DNA from: Georhizobium profundi
GTDB taxonomy: Bacteria > Pseudomonadota > Alphaproteobacteria > Rhizobiales > Rhizobiaceae
Direction of reading: 5' to 3'
Length of the DNA stretch: 64,000 bases
NCBI RefSeq assembly: GCF_003952725.1
Contig: NZ_CP032509.1
Coordinates: 1,326,001-1,390,000 of the forward strand
Shown here: positions 1-8,698 of the stretch, one piece after another
How positions within the stretch are numbered: position 1 is the stretch's first letter
Layout: each line of letters opens with the position of its first letter
Translations under genes and position numbers: made by a program
Notes under the pieces: generated by a model
What the model was told of the DNA's origin: nothing
Database searches by the model: none
What the model saw: only the letters and a program-made list of their open reading frames with translations

Positions 1-863
1 AGATCGTCTTCGTCATCAACATCGGTCGATGCAGCGTCGCCAGATGACGGATCGGAACCGATCGTCGTTGCGAACCGCGACAGACTGAAAATGCCGACAG
101 CGATTTCCCGCAAAAGCGCGTCGACTGCTGCCCGATAGACAACCCGGCATTGCTGCAGATCAGCCGCGAGGCCCGGCATACCGAGCAACGCGTCTAGATG
201 ACAGAGACCGAAAATGCCGTCTCCGTACGAAGCACGGCTGTCGGCCAGATCGAGGATCGCGATCTCGGTGCGCGTCACCATAGTTCGCTGATGCTCGGTG
301 TATAGGATCTGCGGAGCAACCAAAGCAGCGGCCAACATGCGGGTCTTCAGCTGGTTGAGTTGGCGGTTGCCGGAATAAGACGAGAGAGACCGTTTGACGT
401 CGACAATGATCGCGCGGCTGGTCGCTCTCTCAATGACGATGAGGTCGGGACGATAATGACGCGTCGCCCGTCGATCCGGATCAACTGCCAAGCTCGAAAG
501 TCGCGACCACTCATTCAACGCAAGCATGCGCTCGGCGTCTTCGAGCACGGGCAGATCGATGCCGCTATCGAGAACCCGGAATCGGGGTTCGGATGAGACC
601 TTTTCCCGTAGCAGCTGTTCCAGCATGCGCCCCTCGGCCGCGGCTACCTGCGCAGCAAGGGCAATGAGGCCAGCGGACTGCCAGTGCGCATCGACGCTTG
701 CGGAGTGGCAGGATCGAAGCTGCCGAATGGCATCGTCGACGACCCGCCGATGCTGTAGGTCGACTGCATGCGACGACGCGGTCGATGATGGTGTTGAAAA
801 GGAAGCTTGGTTTGCGGACGCAGCAAGGCGCACGGCATTGGAAGATGACATGATAGATTCCAT
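1..863 (-). CDS. PD-(D/E)xK nuclease-like protein, partial (runs off the left edge)
   Basis: An uninterrupted minus-strand frame starts at ATG 863 (a second in-frame ATG lies at 851) and is still open at base 1, giving at least 287 residues with no C-terminus. It follows an in-frame TGA about 45 bases upstream of 863. The first ~35 residues are Ser/Ala-rich and look unstructured. Residues ~139-157 read RPDLIVI, a short spacer, then IIVDVKRS. This has the spacing of a PD-(D/E)xK nuclease core, with candidate catalytic residues D140, D155 and K157. The visible end is Asp-rich. It lies ~490 bases beyond the 3' end of a tyrosine recombinase on the same strand, so it may be cargo of an integrated element. 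No named family was recognised. The nuclease role is inferred from the motif only. Confidence 0.6.
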   Translation of the reverse strand, partial: MESIMSSSNAVRLAASANQASFSTPSSTASSHAVDLQHRRVVDDAIRQLRSCHSASVDAHWQSAGLIALAAQVAAAEGRMLEQLLREKVSSEPRFRVLDSGIDLPVLEDAERMLALNEWSRLSSLAVDPDRRATRHYRPDLIVIERATSRAIIVDVKRSLSSYSGNRQLNQLKTRMLAAALVAPQILYTEHQRTMVTRTEIAILDLADSRASYGDGIFGLCHLDALLGMPGLAADLQQCRVVYRAAVDALLREIAVGIFSLSRFATTIGSDPSSGDAASTDVDDEDD

Positions 864-1348
864 CCTGGAACTGGCGCATCAGACGCGGAGGCGAGCGCAG
901 ATCAGGCGGCATCGAACCGGCGCAAAGGGAAGCGCTGGAAAAGATGACGCGACTGTTCAGCAGCTTGGGCGACTGGATGCGGAAGATTGAACTGAGGTGA
1001 GAAAGCCGTGGCGGCCGGGTCTACAGCGGACGACTGGCTATGCCGGGGTCGCGCAAGTCTGGGTGACACGATGGCGCTATTGGCGAAACGACGCGGTTGT
1101 GGGTGCTCGTTCTCAGTTCTAGGCAGGATGGGGGAATCTGGATATCTGTGTGCATAGCCTGGTGAACCTTTCAGGAGGTTTGGCGGGTCAGGCCTTCGGC
1201 AGTGTTGGTAGCACTGGCGGAGGCCGTCTCTCACGATGTGAGAAGATCTAGAATATGCGGTAGATCTGATAATTCAATTGGATAATGCCTCTCGGGCTAT
1301 CCTTCCGTATCTAATGGTTAATGGCGTGCAGATCTGCATTCTTGCAGA
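864..1348. other. Intergenic stretch between the nuclease-like gene and the integrase
   Basis: No convincing gene was found. A 110-codon minus-strand open frame (902-1234) exists, but its composition (Pro, Arg, Ser, His with no hydrophobic pattern) looks like chance. The part next to the integrase holds a hairpin listed separately. Bases ~1240-1330 are visibly more AT-rich than the flanking genes, which suits an accessory region. Confidence 0.4.
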
Positions 1349-1350
1349 TC
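1327..1350. repeat. Hairpin and TGCAGATC repeats at the integrase stop codon
   Basis: GATCTGCA (1331-1338) and TGCAGATC (1343-1350) form a perfect 8-bp inverted repeat around a TTCT loop. The left arm is itself the right half of a 12-bp palindrome, TGCAGATCTGCA (1327-1338). The hairpin overlaps the integrase stop codon (1349-1351). There is no T-tract, so it may be a weak terminator or a recombinase/excisionase site. Confidence 0.5.
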
Positions 1351-2911
1351 ATGCTGCTTCTCGCTGATCCATCTGCTTAGCCTTTTCTTCCTCATACGCA
1401 TCAAGGATGCTGTCGGTCCAGGCGGTCATCGCCGTCGACTTGAGGTTGATGTGCTGCGCGCCGCCGTAGGCCATCAATGTGATGCGCGCGGCGCGCTGTC
1501 GCCGAAACTCCTCCCGCTGCAGCATCGTCATCCGCTCGTCGTCGAGGCTTTGCGACAGTTTAATCTCGTGCGCCATGATGGCGGATGCGCCGCCAGGCAT
1601 TCCCAGCTCATCCATTCGCTGGAGCAGGGTGCGGCGGATGTCGTGGGGCGACCACCATAGAATGCCTCTCTCGCTGAAGAGGTCGACCCGGGTCTTCTTG
1701 CGCGTCGGTGCGTCGTCGGTGCCTTGTTTCTTCGTGCGCTTTTGGTCCCTCATCGCCATGCGCTTCATCACGTTGTTGATGACTGATTTATGGGTGGGCT
1801 TGTCGGGGTTCGTTGAACTCGGGAAGGCCCAGTCGCTTCGGCCGACATATTTGCATTTCGCCAAGTGCTCCTGGATTTTGGCCGAGGCGCGCGGTGGTAT
1901 CGGCAACACATGCGTCTGCCTGTTTTTCATGACGGACCCGTCCCAGGCCGCGAGCATCCAACCCTCGCGACCAGGCATCGTGTCCGCGTTGAAGTCATAT
2001 GATTTCAGCATCAAGCCCGCTTGGGCCCGCTGGGCGGTCAGGGCTAGCCACCAGAGCCCCGCCAAGGCGCTCGGTGCCACGCCGACTTTCTTGTTGTATC
2101 GGCCCGGGAACGGCTTCGTCGAATACTCCTCTGCAATCAGCAGAGTTTTTACGATTTCCTGAATAGTTGGTCTTCGTGTCCTCGGCCTGACCCCGAAGGG
2201 GCTCGAAAGCATTCGCCACCACGGCTCGACTGTCTCCAGTCCCGCCTCCATCGAGTGAAACGCCGCTACGTGATCCATGACCGATCGGAAATTTGTGAGA
2301 AGCTTCTCCGAGGGTCGGATGCCATGCTTGTCTTTGATGGCCTTTCGCAGCGTTTCGATTTCACCTCGGGTGATGGAAGTGACCGGCTTCTCCAGCAGCG
2401 GCTGAAGGATCGGGCGGCTGAACGTGTGGCGGTATTCATCGACCGATCTGGGTCGCAGCGGTCGCTGCGCACTCGCATCCGACCGTTCCTTCAACGTCTC
2501 CTCAAGGCATGTTCGAAAAGTCCAAGTTTCTGCAACTGGCCTCACCGCAGAAACGGCCTTGTCATGATCCTTCAGGGAATGCCGGTTGGAAAGGTAATCG
2601 TCGACGAGCGCCTCTTCGCCATTTCGGATCATCGCCTGGACGTGACCAGCAATCTCCTTGGCTTCGATGATCCCCTTGATGGCCCACGGGTGCGTCTTTG
2701 GATGAGCGTAGCCGATGACCTTGGAGACCTTTGTGGTCTTCACCATCCAGGACACTTTGCCGCCTCGAAGGCGGAGCGCCAGGCCACGATGGCCTCGGTC
2801 CGTGAGGGTGTAGCTCTCATCGATTGCACCCTTCTTCGAGTTCTTGAGCGCTGCCCGGGAAGCCGCATCTACGTGGTGCATTTCAATGTATAGGTTGTGC
2901 TTTCCAACCAT
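1349..2911 (-). CDS. Tyrosine recombinase (phage/island-type integrase)
   Basis: Site-specific recombinase that would cut and rejoin att sites through a tyrosyl-DNA intermediate. The C-terminal catalytic domain shows a candidate first Arg in TAQRAQAG, the HxxR box in SPHDIRR, a His in MAHEI, and the nucleophile Tyr in MAYGGAQHINLKSTAM (Tyr codon 1466-1468). The Y...QHINLK..AM..W pattern is typical of island integrases. The N-terminal half carries Arg/Lys-rich arm- and core-binding regions. ATG 2911 was chosen (520 aa) because GGGAG lies ~10 bases upstream. A TTG at 2986 would add 25 residues and ATG 2881 would remove 10. Only a nuclease-like gene follows on the same strand, so the mobile element would extend to the left of the window. 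The family call is firm, the exact start is not. Confidence 0.85.
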   Translation of the reverse strand: MVGKHNLYIEMHHVDAASRAALKNSKKGAIDESYTLTDRGHRGLALRLRGGKVSWMVKTTKVSKVIGYAHPKTHPWAIKGIIEAKEIAGHVQAMIRNGEEALVDDYLSNRHSLKDHDKAVSAVRPVAETWTFRTCLEETLKERSDASAQRPLRPRSVDEYRHTFSRPILQPLLEKPVTSITRGEIETLRKAIKDKHGIRPSEKLLTNFRSVMDHVAAFHSMEAGLETVEPWWRMLSSPFGVRPRTRRPTIQEIVKTLLIAEEYSTKPFPGRYNKKVGVAPSALAGLWWLALTAQRAQAGLMLKSYDFNADTMPGREGWMLAAWDGSVMKNRQTHVLPIPPRASAKIQEHLAKCKYVGRSDWAFPSSTNPDKPTHKSVINNVMKRMAMRDQKRTKKQGTDDAPTRKKTRVDLFSERGILWWSPHDIRRTLLQRMDELGMPGGASAIMAHEIKLSQSLDDERMTMLQREEFRRQRAARITLMAYGGAQHINLKSTAMTAWTDSILDAYEEEKAKQMDQREAA

Positions 2912-3035
2912 GAGTTTTGGGCTCCCAGAAAAATCCGTACCATTCTCGTACCATTTCAAATTTGTTGACAAGCCCTTTTCGCACAACGTGTTGAGTGATT
3001 CGTTAATGCCGAAACGAGCTCAAAACGTCAAAAAA

Positions 3036-3096
3036 TGTCAACATTATCAGAAATTTATGCCCCAAAAGCGCTGCGCCATCGGGAGTTGTCAACATT
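3036..3096. repeat. Pair of TGTCAACATT direct repeats upstream of the integrase
   Basis: Identical 10-base copies lie at 3036-3045 and 3087-3096, 51 bases (about five helical turns) apart. On the minus strand each reads AATGTTGACA, containing a consensus -35 hexamer TTGACA. No matching -10 box is obvious at 17 bases, so they may be protein-binding sites for autoregulation or arm-type recombinase sites. Confidence 0.4.
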
Positions 3097-3124
3097 TTTG
3101 GCTACAACCGAAAAAACCTCTACT

Positions 3125-3147
3125 TCGGATTGTGGATCCGGAGGTCG
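3125..3147 (+). other. tRNA-His anticodon-arm-like sequence, candidate att scar
   Basis: The core GGATTGTGGATCCGGAGG folds as an anticodon arm with stem TCGGA/TCCGG and the 7-base loop TTGTGGA, which presents the His anticodon GTG. It is followed by GGTCG, as in the tRNA-His variable region. Homology then stops: no acceptor stem, D-arm or T-arm is present, so it is not a functional tRNA. Its place ~210 bases upstream of an integrase makes an integration core (att) plausible. This is inference from structure and context. Confidence 0.4.
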
Positions 3148-3746
3148 GAAGTGAAGGTCGAAGACGATTTCTGTGGGATACACAACCTGAAGACGAATCC
3201 CAATTAAGCATTGAAGATAGCAGAGATGGCTGCGGCGACGTTGATCTGCATCAGACGCAACTGGTCCCGTTCAACGCGTTGGGATTTCTAACCGATAGTT
3301 CGAGATGGATCCGTAGGGTAGTTTCGGATCGGGTGACGCGTGTAGAAGCTAGGTTCTTTCGAGCCGGCTGAGGCAACGACACTTATTCAGGTCGCTCCGC
3401 GTCACGGTATTAGGTCGTGCCGGCGGGGCGGGTGACGCGCACGTCAAAAAATCAGTGGTCATCGCCGTTCCCCCTGCATCTCAACCTGGATGTCCAGATG
3501 TTGCCGAGCGGTTAGCAGGCATCCAGCGGCCATGTCTTAAAAGTGCAGCAGGCGGCGATGCTCCGCCGTGCCGTCTTTATTCATGTCCCCTATAGCCGCG
3601 CATGTTCGAAATTTCGAACTCAAGTCGTGAAGCCGTGTTCGGCTTTCTGAACGTCCAGCCAACTGAATTATCCCAAGCATCTGAATACGTGGAACTTTCC
3701 ATTCTGGCATGCCGCTTGCTGCTCTGATCGTGACCAGCAAAGAGGA

Positions 3747-6074
3747 ATGCATGCCGTGACATTTGAATGGAGCATATTGATCGCTTTGGCGGGGGCCGTG
3801 GTTGCCCGGCCGGTTTCGTCGGTTTTGGGGCGGCACACGGGGTGGGCGATCAGTCTCATCCCGCTGTTCATCTTCGTGTCCATCTTCCTTCACGTCGCGC
3901 AGGTTGCGGGCGGAGAGGTGCTGTTTTCGCAGCTGTCCTGGGTGCCTTCGCTTGGGGTCGAACTCGCCTTCAGGCTCGATGGTTTCTCGCTCCTCTTTGC
4001 CTTGCTCATTACCGGGATCGGCACGCTGGTGACGATCTATGCGGGCGCCTATTTTGCCGAGAAGCCGAGCGGTGAGCTTGGCCGCTTCCTCAGCCTCATC
4101 ATGCTGTTCATGACGGCGATGCTCGGCACGGTTCTGTCCGACAACCTCATCGTCATGTTCGTCTTCTGGGAACTGACGAGCCTCGCATCGTTCCTGCTGA
4201 TCGGCTTCGACGGCCACAAGGAGGCTGCCCGCAAGTCGGCTCTTCAGTCGCTCATCGTCACTGGCGGCGGCGGGCTCGTGCTGTTTGCCGGCATCGTCGT
4301 GATCGGCATGACGCTCGGCACGTTCTCGTTCACCGAGGTGCTGGCGCGTTCCGACGAACTGGTTGCCAGCCCCTGGGCAGGCACAATCGCCGTGCTGGTC
4401 ATGATCGGCGCTTTCACCAAGAGTGCGCAGTTTCCGTTCCACTTCTGGCTCCCGAATGCCATGGCGGCGCCGACACCGGCATCGGCCTATCTGCACTCGG
4501 CCACGATGGTGAAGCTCGGTGTGTTCCTTCTGGCGCGGTTCGATGGGGTCTTCGCCGAAATGCCGGCTTACGGGCATACGCTCGTCGTCGTCGGTTCCCT
4601 GACGATGATCGTCGCGGCGCTCCAGGCACTGCGCGCCGAAGGCTTCAAGGCGGTGCTGGCGCAATCGACCGTCGCGTCGCTCGGCATTCTCGTCATGCTG
4701 ATCGGACTCACTGGCGAGGTCGCAGCCGTGGCGACGGTCGGGTTTATCCTGGCGCATGCGCTCTACAAGGCGGCGCTCTTCTTCTGCGCGGGCACGGCTA
4801 TTCACGCCACGGGCGAGGCGAGCCTCAACAGGCTCGGCGGACTTGCCCGCTTCCTGCCGATCACGGCGGTTGCAGCCGTGCTGGCCAGCCTGTCCATGGC
4901 CGGTCTGCCGCCATTCGTCGGCTTCATCTCGAAAGAGTATCTATTCGAAGCCCAACTCGCCAACGACTGGAACATCATCCCGATCGCAGTGGCGGTGCTC
5001 GTTAACGCGGTGATGGTGGGTGTCGCCGGCGTCGTCTCCATCCGTCCGTTCTACTTCAAGCCGGAACGGGTCTCGGAAGTCCATCACGGCGAGACGGCCG
5101 GCCTGCTCATCGGTCCGATGCTGCTTGCCGCCGGCGGCATCCTGATCGGTCTCGTCCCGGCACCGGCCGCGCAATGGCTCATCGGTCCGGCCGCTTCGGC
5201 CCTCTATGGACAGCCGATCGACGTGTCGTTCTCGCTCTGGCACGGGCTGACCCCGATGCTGTTCCTGTCGGCGCTGGTCGTCTCCATCGGCGCGCTGATC
5301 GTCATCAAGTGGACGCAGATCCACACGGCGCTGAAGAGCTTCGATCATGCCTATGGGTTCCTTGGCGACCGCTTCTATCATGGTGCGCTGAATGGCGTTC
5401 TCGGTGCGGCGCGTATATCGACACAAACGCTGCAGAATGGCGACCAGCATCGTTACACGACGATCGTTCTGCTGACGGTCATCGCCGGGCTGGTCATTGC
5501 GTTCTTCGCAGCGCCGAGCGGGGATTTTCTGGCGGGTGAGGGCGATATCCGCATCTCGGTCGCGCTGGTTCTCCTGCTCACCGTCGTCGGAGCGGGGGCG
5601 ACCATCGTGGTGCGCTCGCTGATCGCCGGCCTCGTGTCCGTCGGCATCGTCGGCTTCGGTTCGGCAGTCATCTTCATGCTGAACGGTGCTCCCGACCTGG
5701 CGCTGACGCAGATCGCGGTCGAGACCCTTATCGTGATCCTGATGACGGCCGTTCTCCTGCGGCTGCCATCGCGCACCCGTCATTCTCGCACGGTCTCCGA
5801 ACGGCGGCGCGACGGGCTGATTGCGGGTGGCTTTGCCGCCGTGATGTTCGTCGCGCTCGCATCCATCGGGGTGACACCGGTCGATCTCAGGCTGTCGGAG
5901 TATTTCGGCGAGACGAGTTATCTCGAAGCCTATGGCCGCAACGTCGTGAACGTCATCCTCGTCGACTATCGCGCGATCGACACGCTTGGCGAGATCGCCG
6001 TCGTCGCCATCGCCACCATCGCAGCGTGGGGCCTGCTGCGCGGTGCCATCAAACCCCTTCGCACAAAGGAGTAA
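3747..6074 (+). CDS. mrpA: Na+/H+ antiporter subunit A (MrpA/MnhA)
   Basis: Largest subunit (775 aa) of the seven-subunit Mrp cation/proton antiporter in the inner membrane, related to the proton-pumping NuoL subunit of complex I. It is almost entirely hydrophobic helices. It shows the NuoL-type signatures FWELTSLASFLLIGF and LPNAMAAPTPASAYLHSATM, and the SMAGLPPFVGFISKEYL segment. Residues ~580-690 carry the MrpA C-terminal domain, with NGAPDLALTQIAVETL. The length and a separate mrpB indicate a group 1 operon rather than the fused PhaAB form known in Sinorhizobium. ATG 3747 abuts the AGAGGA ribosome site, so the in-frame GTG at 3756 could be the true start. mrpB follows after 6 bases. Confidence 0.93.
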   Translation: MHAVTFEWSILIALAGAVVARPVSSVLGRHTGWAISLIPLFIFVSIFLHVAQVAGGEVLFSQLSWVPSLGVELAFRLDGFSLLFALLITGIGTLVTIYAGAYFAEKPSGELGRFLSLIMLFMTAMLGTVLSDNLIVMFVFWELTSLASFLLIGFDGHKEAARKSALQSLIVTGGGGLVLFAGIVVIGMTLGTFSFTEVLARSDELVASPWAGTIAVLVMIGAFTKSAQFPFHFWLPNAMAAPTPASAYLHSATMVKLGVFLLARFDGVFAEMPAYGHTLVVVGSLTMIVAALQALRAEGFKAVLAQSTVASLGILVMLIGLTGEVAAVATVGFILAHALYKAALFFCAGTAIHATGEASLNRLGGLARFLPITAVAAVLASLSMAGLPPFVGFISKEYLFEAQLANDWNIIPIAVAVLVNAVMVGVAGVVSIRPFYFKPERVSEVHHGETAGLLIGPMLLAAGGILIGLVPAPAAQWLIGPAASALYGQPIDVSFSLWHGLTPMLFLSALVVSIGALIVIKWTQIHTALKSFDHAYGFLGDRFYHGALNGVLGAARISTQTLQNGDQHRYTTIVLLTVIAGLVIAFFAAPSGDFLAGEGDIRISVALVLLLTVVGAGATIVVRSLIAGLVSVGIVGFGSAVIFMLNGAPDLALTQIAVETLIVILMTAVLLRLPSRTRHSRTVSERRRDGLIAGGFAAVMFVALASIGVTPVDLRLSEYFGETSYLEAYGRNVVNVILVDYRAIDTLGEIAVVAIATIAAWGLLRGAIKPLRTKE

Positions 6075-6080
6075 GCGGTC

Positions 6081-6485
6081 ATGTCCGTCATCTTCTCAAC
6101 CATGTCGCGGCTCTTCTTCGTGCTGATGCTGGTCGCCTCGATCTACATGCTGTTTCGCGGTCACAACGAGCCGGGGGGCGGGTTCATCGGTGGGCTGTTC
6201 GCAGCGCTTGCCTTTGCGCTTCTGGCGCTCGCCGACAGTGTTGCGGCGGCACGCAAGGCCTTGATCGTCCATCCGGTCGTGCTGATCGGCTCCGGGCTCT
6301 TCCTCGCCTTCCTGAGCGGTCTTCCAGGCCTCTTCTCGGACGGGTCCTTCCTGACCCACTGGTGGGCGGAACTCGGCTCCACGCATCTCGGCACGGCAAC
6401 GATCTTCGACATCGGTGTCTTCATGGTCGTCATTGGCGGCGTTCTCGCCCTGGTATTTCGTTTTTATGAAGGAGTGGAGCAGTGA
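6081..6485 (+). CDS. mrpB: Na+/H+ antiporter subunit B (MrpB/MnhB)
   Basis: Small membrane subunit (134 aa) of the Mrp antiporter with about four transmembrane helices. The loop motif [13 protein letters not shown] near residues 24-36 is the hallmark of the MnhB domain. Its last codons overlap the GTG start of mrpC (GTGA at 6482-6485), implying translational coupling in the operon. Confidence 0.93.
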   Translation: MSVIFSTMSRLFFVLMLVASIYMLFRGHNEPGGGFIGGLFAALAFALLALADSVAAARKALIVHPVVLIGSGLFLAFLSGLPGLFSDGSFLTHWWAELGSTHLGTATIFDIGVFMVVIGGVLALVFRFYEGVEQ

Positions 6486-6868
6486 GCCTGATCTACGCTT
6501 TCGCAGTCGCGGCCCAAATGGGTGCCGGCGTCTATCTCCTCTTGTCGCGTCACGTGATGCGCATCCTCTTCGGGGTGGTGCTTTTGTCGACGGCGGCAAA
6601 CCTGCTGATCTTCGTCTCGGGTGGCCTGCAGTTCACCGCTCCGCCGGTGATCCCGCAGGGTCAGCAAATGCTCGGCGAGGGAGCGGCCAACCCGCTGCCC
6701 CAAGCTCTCATCCTGACCGCAATCGTCATCGGCTTCGCGCTCGTGGCCTTTGCAGCCGCGCTCGTGTTGAAAGCCTATCAATCCTTGGGCTCGGTCTTCA
6801 CCGACGAACAGAACGATGCCGAAGAGCTCGGCTCGCCCTTTGCCAAGAAGGCTGCCGACAATGTTTGA
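6482..6868 (+). CDS. mrpC: Na+/H+ antiporter subunit C (MrpC/MnhC)
   Basis: NuoK-like membrane subunit (128 aa) of the Mrp complex with three predicted helices. It shows the family pattern of a first helix ending in [17 protein letters not shown] and a central [17 protein letters not shown] segment. It uses a GTG start overlapping the mrpB stop, and its end overlaps the mrpD start by 8 bases. Confidence 0.92.
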   Translation: MSLIYAFAVAAQMGAGVYLLLSRHVMRILFGVVLLSTAANLLIFVSGGLQFTAPPVIPQGQQMLGEGAANPLPQALILTAIVIGFALVAFAAALVLKAYQSLGSVFTDEQNDAEELGSPFAKKAADNV

Positions 6869-8366
6869 TACGCTTCTCCTCTGGCCCGTCATCCTGCCGC
6901 TTGCCGGTGCGGCACTGGCAGCTGCGCTACATGCCTTCCCGGCTGTACAGCGGCAGGTGGCGCTCATCACCATGGTCCTGACCTTCGGCGCCTCGCTGTT
7001 TCTCGTCGATGCGGTCATGGAAGGCGCGATCCTGACCAAGGCATTCGGTGGATGGATGCCGCCTTTCGGCATCGTTTTCGTTGCCGATCGCTTCAGCGCC
7101 GCGATGGTCGTGATCTCGAGCCTGCTTGCGCTCTGTGCGCTCGTCTTCGCCATGGGCGATCTGCGTCAGCGGCAGGTGCGTTCGGGTTTCTATCCGCTCT
7201 TTCTCGGCCTGATGATCGGCGTCAATGGCGCGTTTCTGACCGGCGACATCTTCAATCTCTATGTGTGGTTCGAAGTGATGCTGATCGCGACGCTCGGTCT
7301 CATCACGCTCGATCGGACACGGGCGCAGATCGACGGCGCGATCAAATACGCCGTGCTGAACCTCTTCTCCACCATCCTGTTCCTGATGGCCGTCGGTCTG
7401 CTCTATGGAGCAACCGGCACGCTGAACATGGCGGATCTGGCGGTGGTGCTGCCGCAGACCGAGCCATCGGCTGCGCTGACGCTCACGGCGATGATGTTCC
7501 TGCTTGCCTTCGGCATCAAGGCCGGGTTCTTCCCGATGTTCTTCTGGCTGCCGGCCTCTTACCACACGGCGTCCATCATCGTTTCGGCGGTCTTTGCCGG
7601 CCTGCTGACGAAGGTCGGCGTCTACGCGCTCTTCCGCGTCTTCACGCTGTTGTTCGAGGTGGATAACGGCACACTGAAGCCGCTGATCGCGGTCATCGCG
7701 GCTGGAACGATGCTGTTTGGCGTGTTCGGAGCCGCGATCCAGTGGGATGTGCGCCGTATCCTGTCGTTCCATATCATCAGCCAGATCGGCTACATAATGC
7801 TGGGCCTGGCGGTGGCGACGCCGCTCGCGCTTGCCGGCGCCGTCTTCTACATCATCCACCACATCGTGGTGAAGGCGAACCTCTTCTTCGTCGCCGGCGC
7901 CATTCACCGGGCCACCGGGTCGTTCGACCTGCGCAAGTCCGGTGGGTTGATGAAGGCTTCGCCGCTTCTGGCAGTGCTTTTCGCCATTCCGGCGCTGTCG
8001 CTGGCAGGCATACCGCCATTGTCGGGCTTCTGGGCCAAGTTCATGGTCGTCGATGCGTCCTTCCAGGGCGAGGCGGCATGGCTTGCCGCCGTTGCGCTGT
8101 TCGTCGGGCTTTTGACGATCTTCTCGATGAGCAAGATCTGGATCGAGGCTTTCTGGAAAGAACACCCGCGTGCCGTGCGTGCGCGTCCGGTTCCGGCGGT
8201 CATGCTGGTGCCGATCGCGGCGCTCGGCATCATCACGCTCGCCATCGGCTTCAATCCCGAACCGCTCGTCGCATTCTCGAACCTGGCTGCGGAGAGCATG
8301 GGCGATCGCACGCAGCTCATCGGCGCCTTCTATGGCGGTGAGCACACAGCAGGAGTAACGCCATGA
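6861..8366 (+). CDS. mrpD: Na+/H+ antiporter subunit D (MrpD/MnhD)
   Basis: NuoM/NuoN-like proton-translocating subunit (501 aa) of the Mrp antiporter, made of about 14 helices. Visible signatures include FNLYVWFEVMLIATLGL, the lysine-bearing GIKAGFFPMFFWLPASYHTA and HHIVVKANLFFVAGAI, and SLAGIPPLSGFWAKF. ATG 6861 (MFDTLLLWP) was chosen over an in-frame upstream start at 6816 because the extra 15 residues are charged and lie inside mrpC. The end overlaps mrpE by ATGA. Confidence 0.93.
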   Translation: MFDTLLLWPVILPLAGAALAAALHAFPAVQRQVALITMVLTFGASLFLVDAVMEGAILTKAFGGWMPPFGIVFVADRFSAAMVVISSLLALCALVFAMGDLRQRQVRSGFYPLFLGLMIGVNGAFLTGDIFNLYVWFEVMLIATLGLITLDRTRAQIDGAIKYAVLNLFSTILFLMAVGLLYGATGTLNMADLAVVLPQTEPSAALTLTAMMFLLAFGIKAGFFPMFFWLPASYHTASIIVSAVFAGLLTKVGVYALFRVFTLLFEVDNGTLKPLIAVIAAGTMLFGVFGAAIQWDVRRILSFHIISQIGYIMLGLAVATPLALAGAVFYIIHHIVVKANLFFVAGAIHRATGSFDLRKSGGLMKASPLLAVLFAIPALSLAGIPPLSGFWAKFMVVDASFQGEAAWLAAVALFVGLLTIFSMSKIWIEAFWKEHPRAVRARPVPAVMLVPIAALGIITLAIGFNPEPLVAFSNLAAESMGDRTQLIGAFYGGEHTAGVTP

Positions 8367-8698
8367 ACTTCCTCAATCGCTCCGTTCAGGCGGTGGTTCT
8401 GTCTGCCGTCTTCATCAAGGAACTGGTGCTCTCATCGGTTGCAGTGGCGCGTCAGGTTCTCGGAGACAGCGCTGCTCTGCGGCCGGCAATCCTGGCGGTT
8501 CCGGTGGGCTTGCGCAGCCGTGCGGGCATCACCACACTCGCCAATTGCGTCAGCCTGACGCCTGGAACCACCTCGCTGCATGTGAGCGAGGACCTGTCCA
8601 CACTTTACGTCCACGTTCTCGATGCACCGGATCCGGACGCCGTGGTGACAAGCATCAAGAATACATTCGAGACGCGCATCAAGGAGATTGAAGGATGA
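8363..8698 (+). CDS. mrpE: Na+/H+ antiporter subunit E (MrpE/MnhE)
   Basis: MrpE subunit (111 aa), somewhat shorter than the ~160 aa of many homologues. It keeps an N-terminal hydrophobic segment, then the conserved cytoplasmic half with RAGITTLANCVSLTPGTTS and DLSTLYVHVLDA, which identify the family. The ATGA overlap at both ends (with mrpD and mrpF) shows it is an in-frame operon member. The missing N-terminal helix or helices may be real reduction. Confidence 0.88.
   Translation: MNFLNRSVQAVVLSAVFIKELVLSSVAVARQVLGDSAALRPAILAVPVGLRSRAGITTLANCVSLTPGTTSLHVSEDLSTLYVHVLDAPDPDAVVTSIKNTFETRIKEIEG

Larger units (their letters stand above)
2912..3746. other. Gene-free region between integrase and mrp operon
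   Basis: No credible coding frame was found over ~830 bases. The integrase-proximal half (2930-3120) is AT-rich and contains two copies of TGTCAACATT. Read leftward these contain TTGACA, as expected near an integrase promoter. A tRNA-His-like anticodon arm follows at 3125-3147. The mrp-proximal part (3200-3740) shows nothing recognisable beyond whatever promoter drives mrpA. Confidence 0.5.

Noticed and set aside
902..1234. 110-codon minus-strand frame between the nuclease-like gene and the integrase
   Set aside because: Pro/Arg/Ser-rich with no motif or secondary-structure pattern. Kept only as part of the intergenic note.
3500..3527. GCCGAGCGGTTAGCAGGC, resembling a Ser/Leu tRNA D-arm
   Set aside because: No acceptor stem, anticodon arm or T-arm can be built around it, so it is not a tRNA. 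It could be a scar but support is too thin.
3537..4805. 422-codon minus-strand frame across the mrpA start
   Set aside because: Composition is Arg/Asp/Glu/His-rich without hydrophobic pattern, and mrpA on the plus strand is unmistakable.
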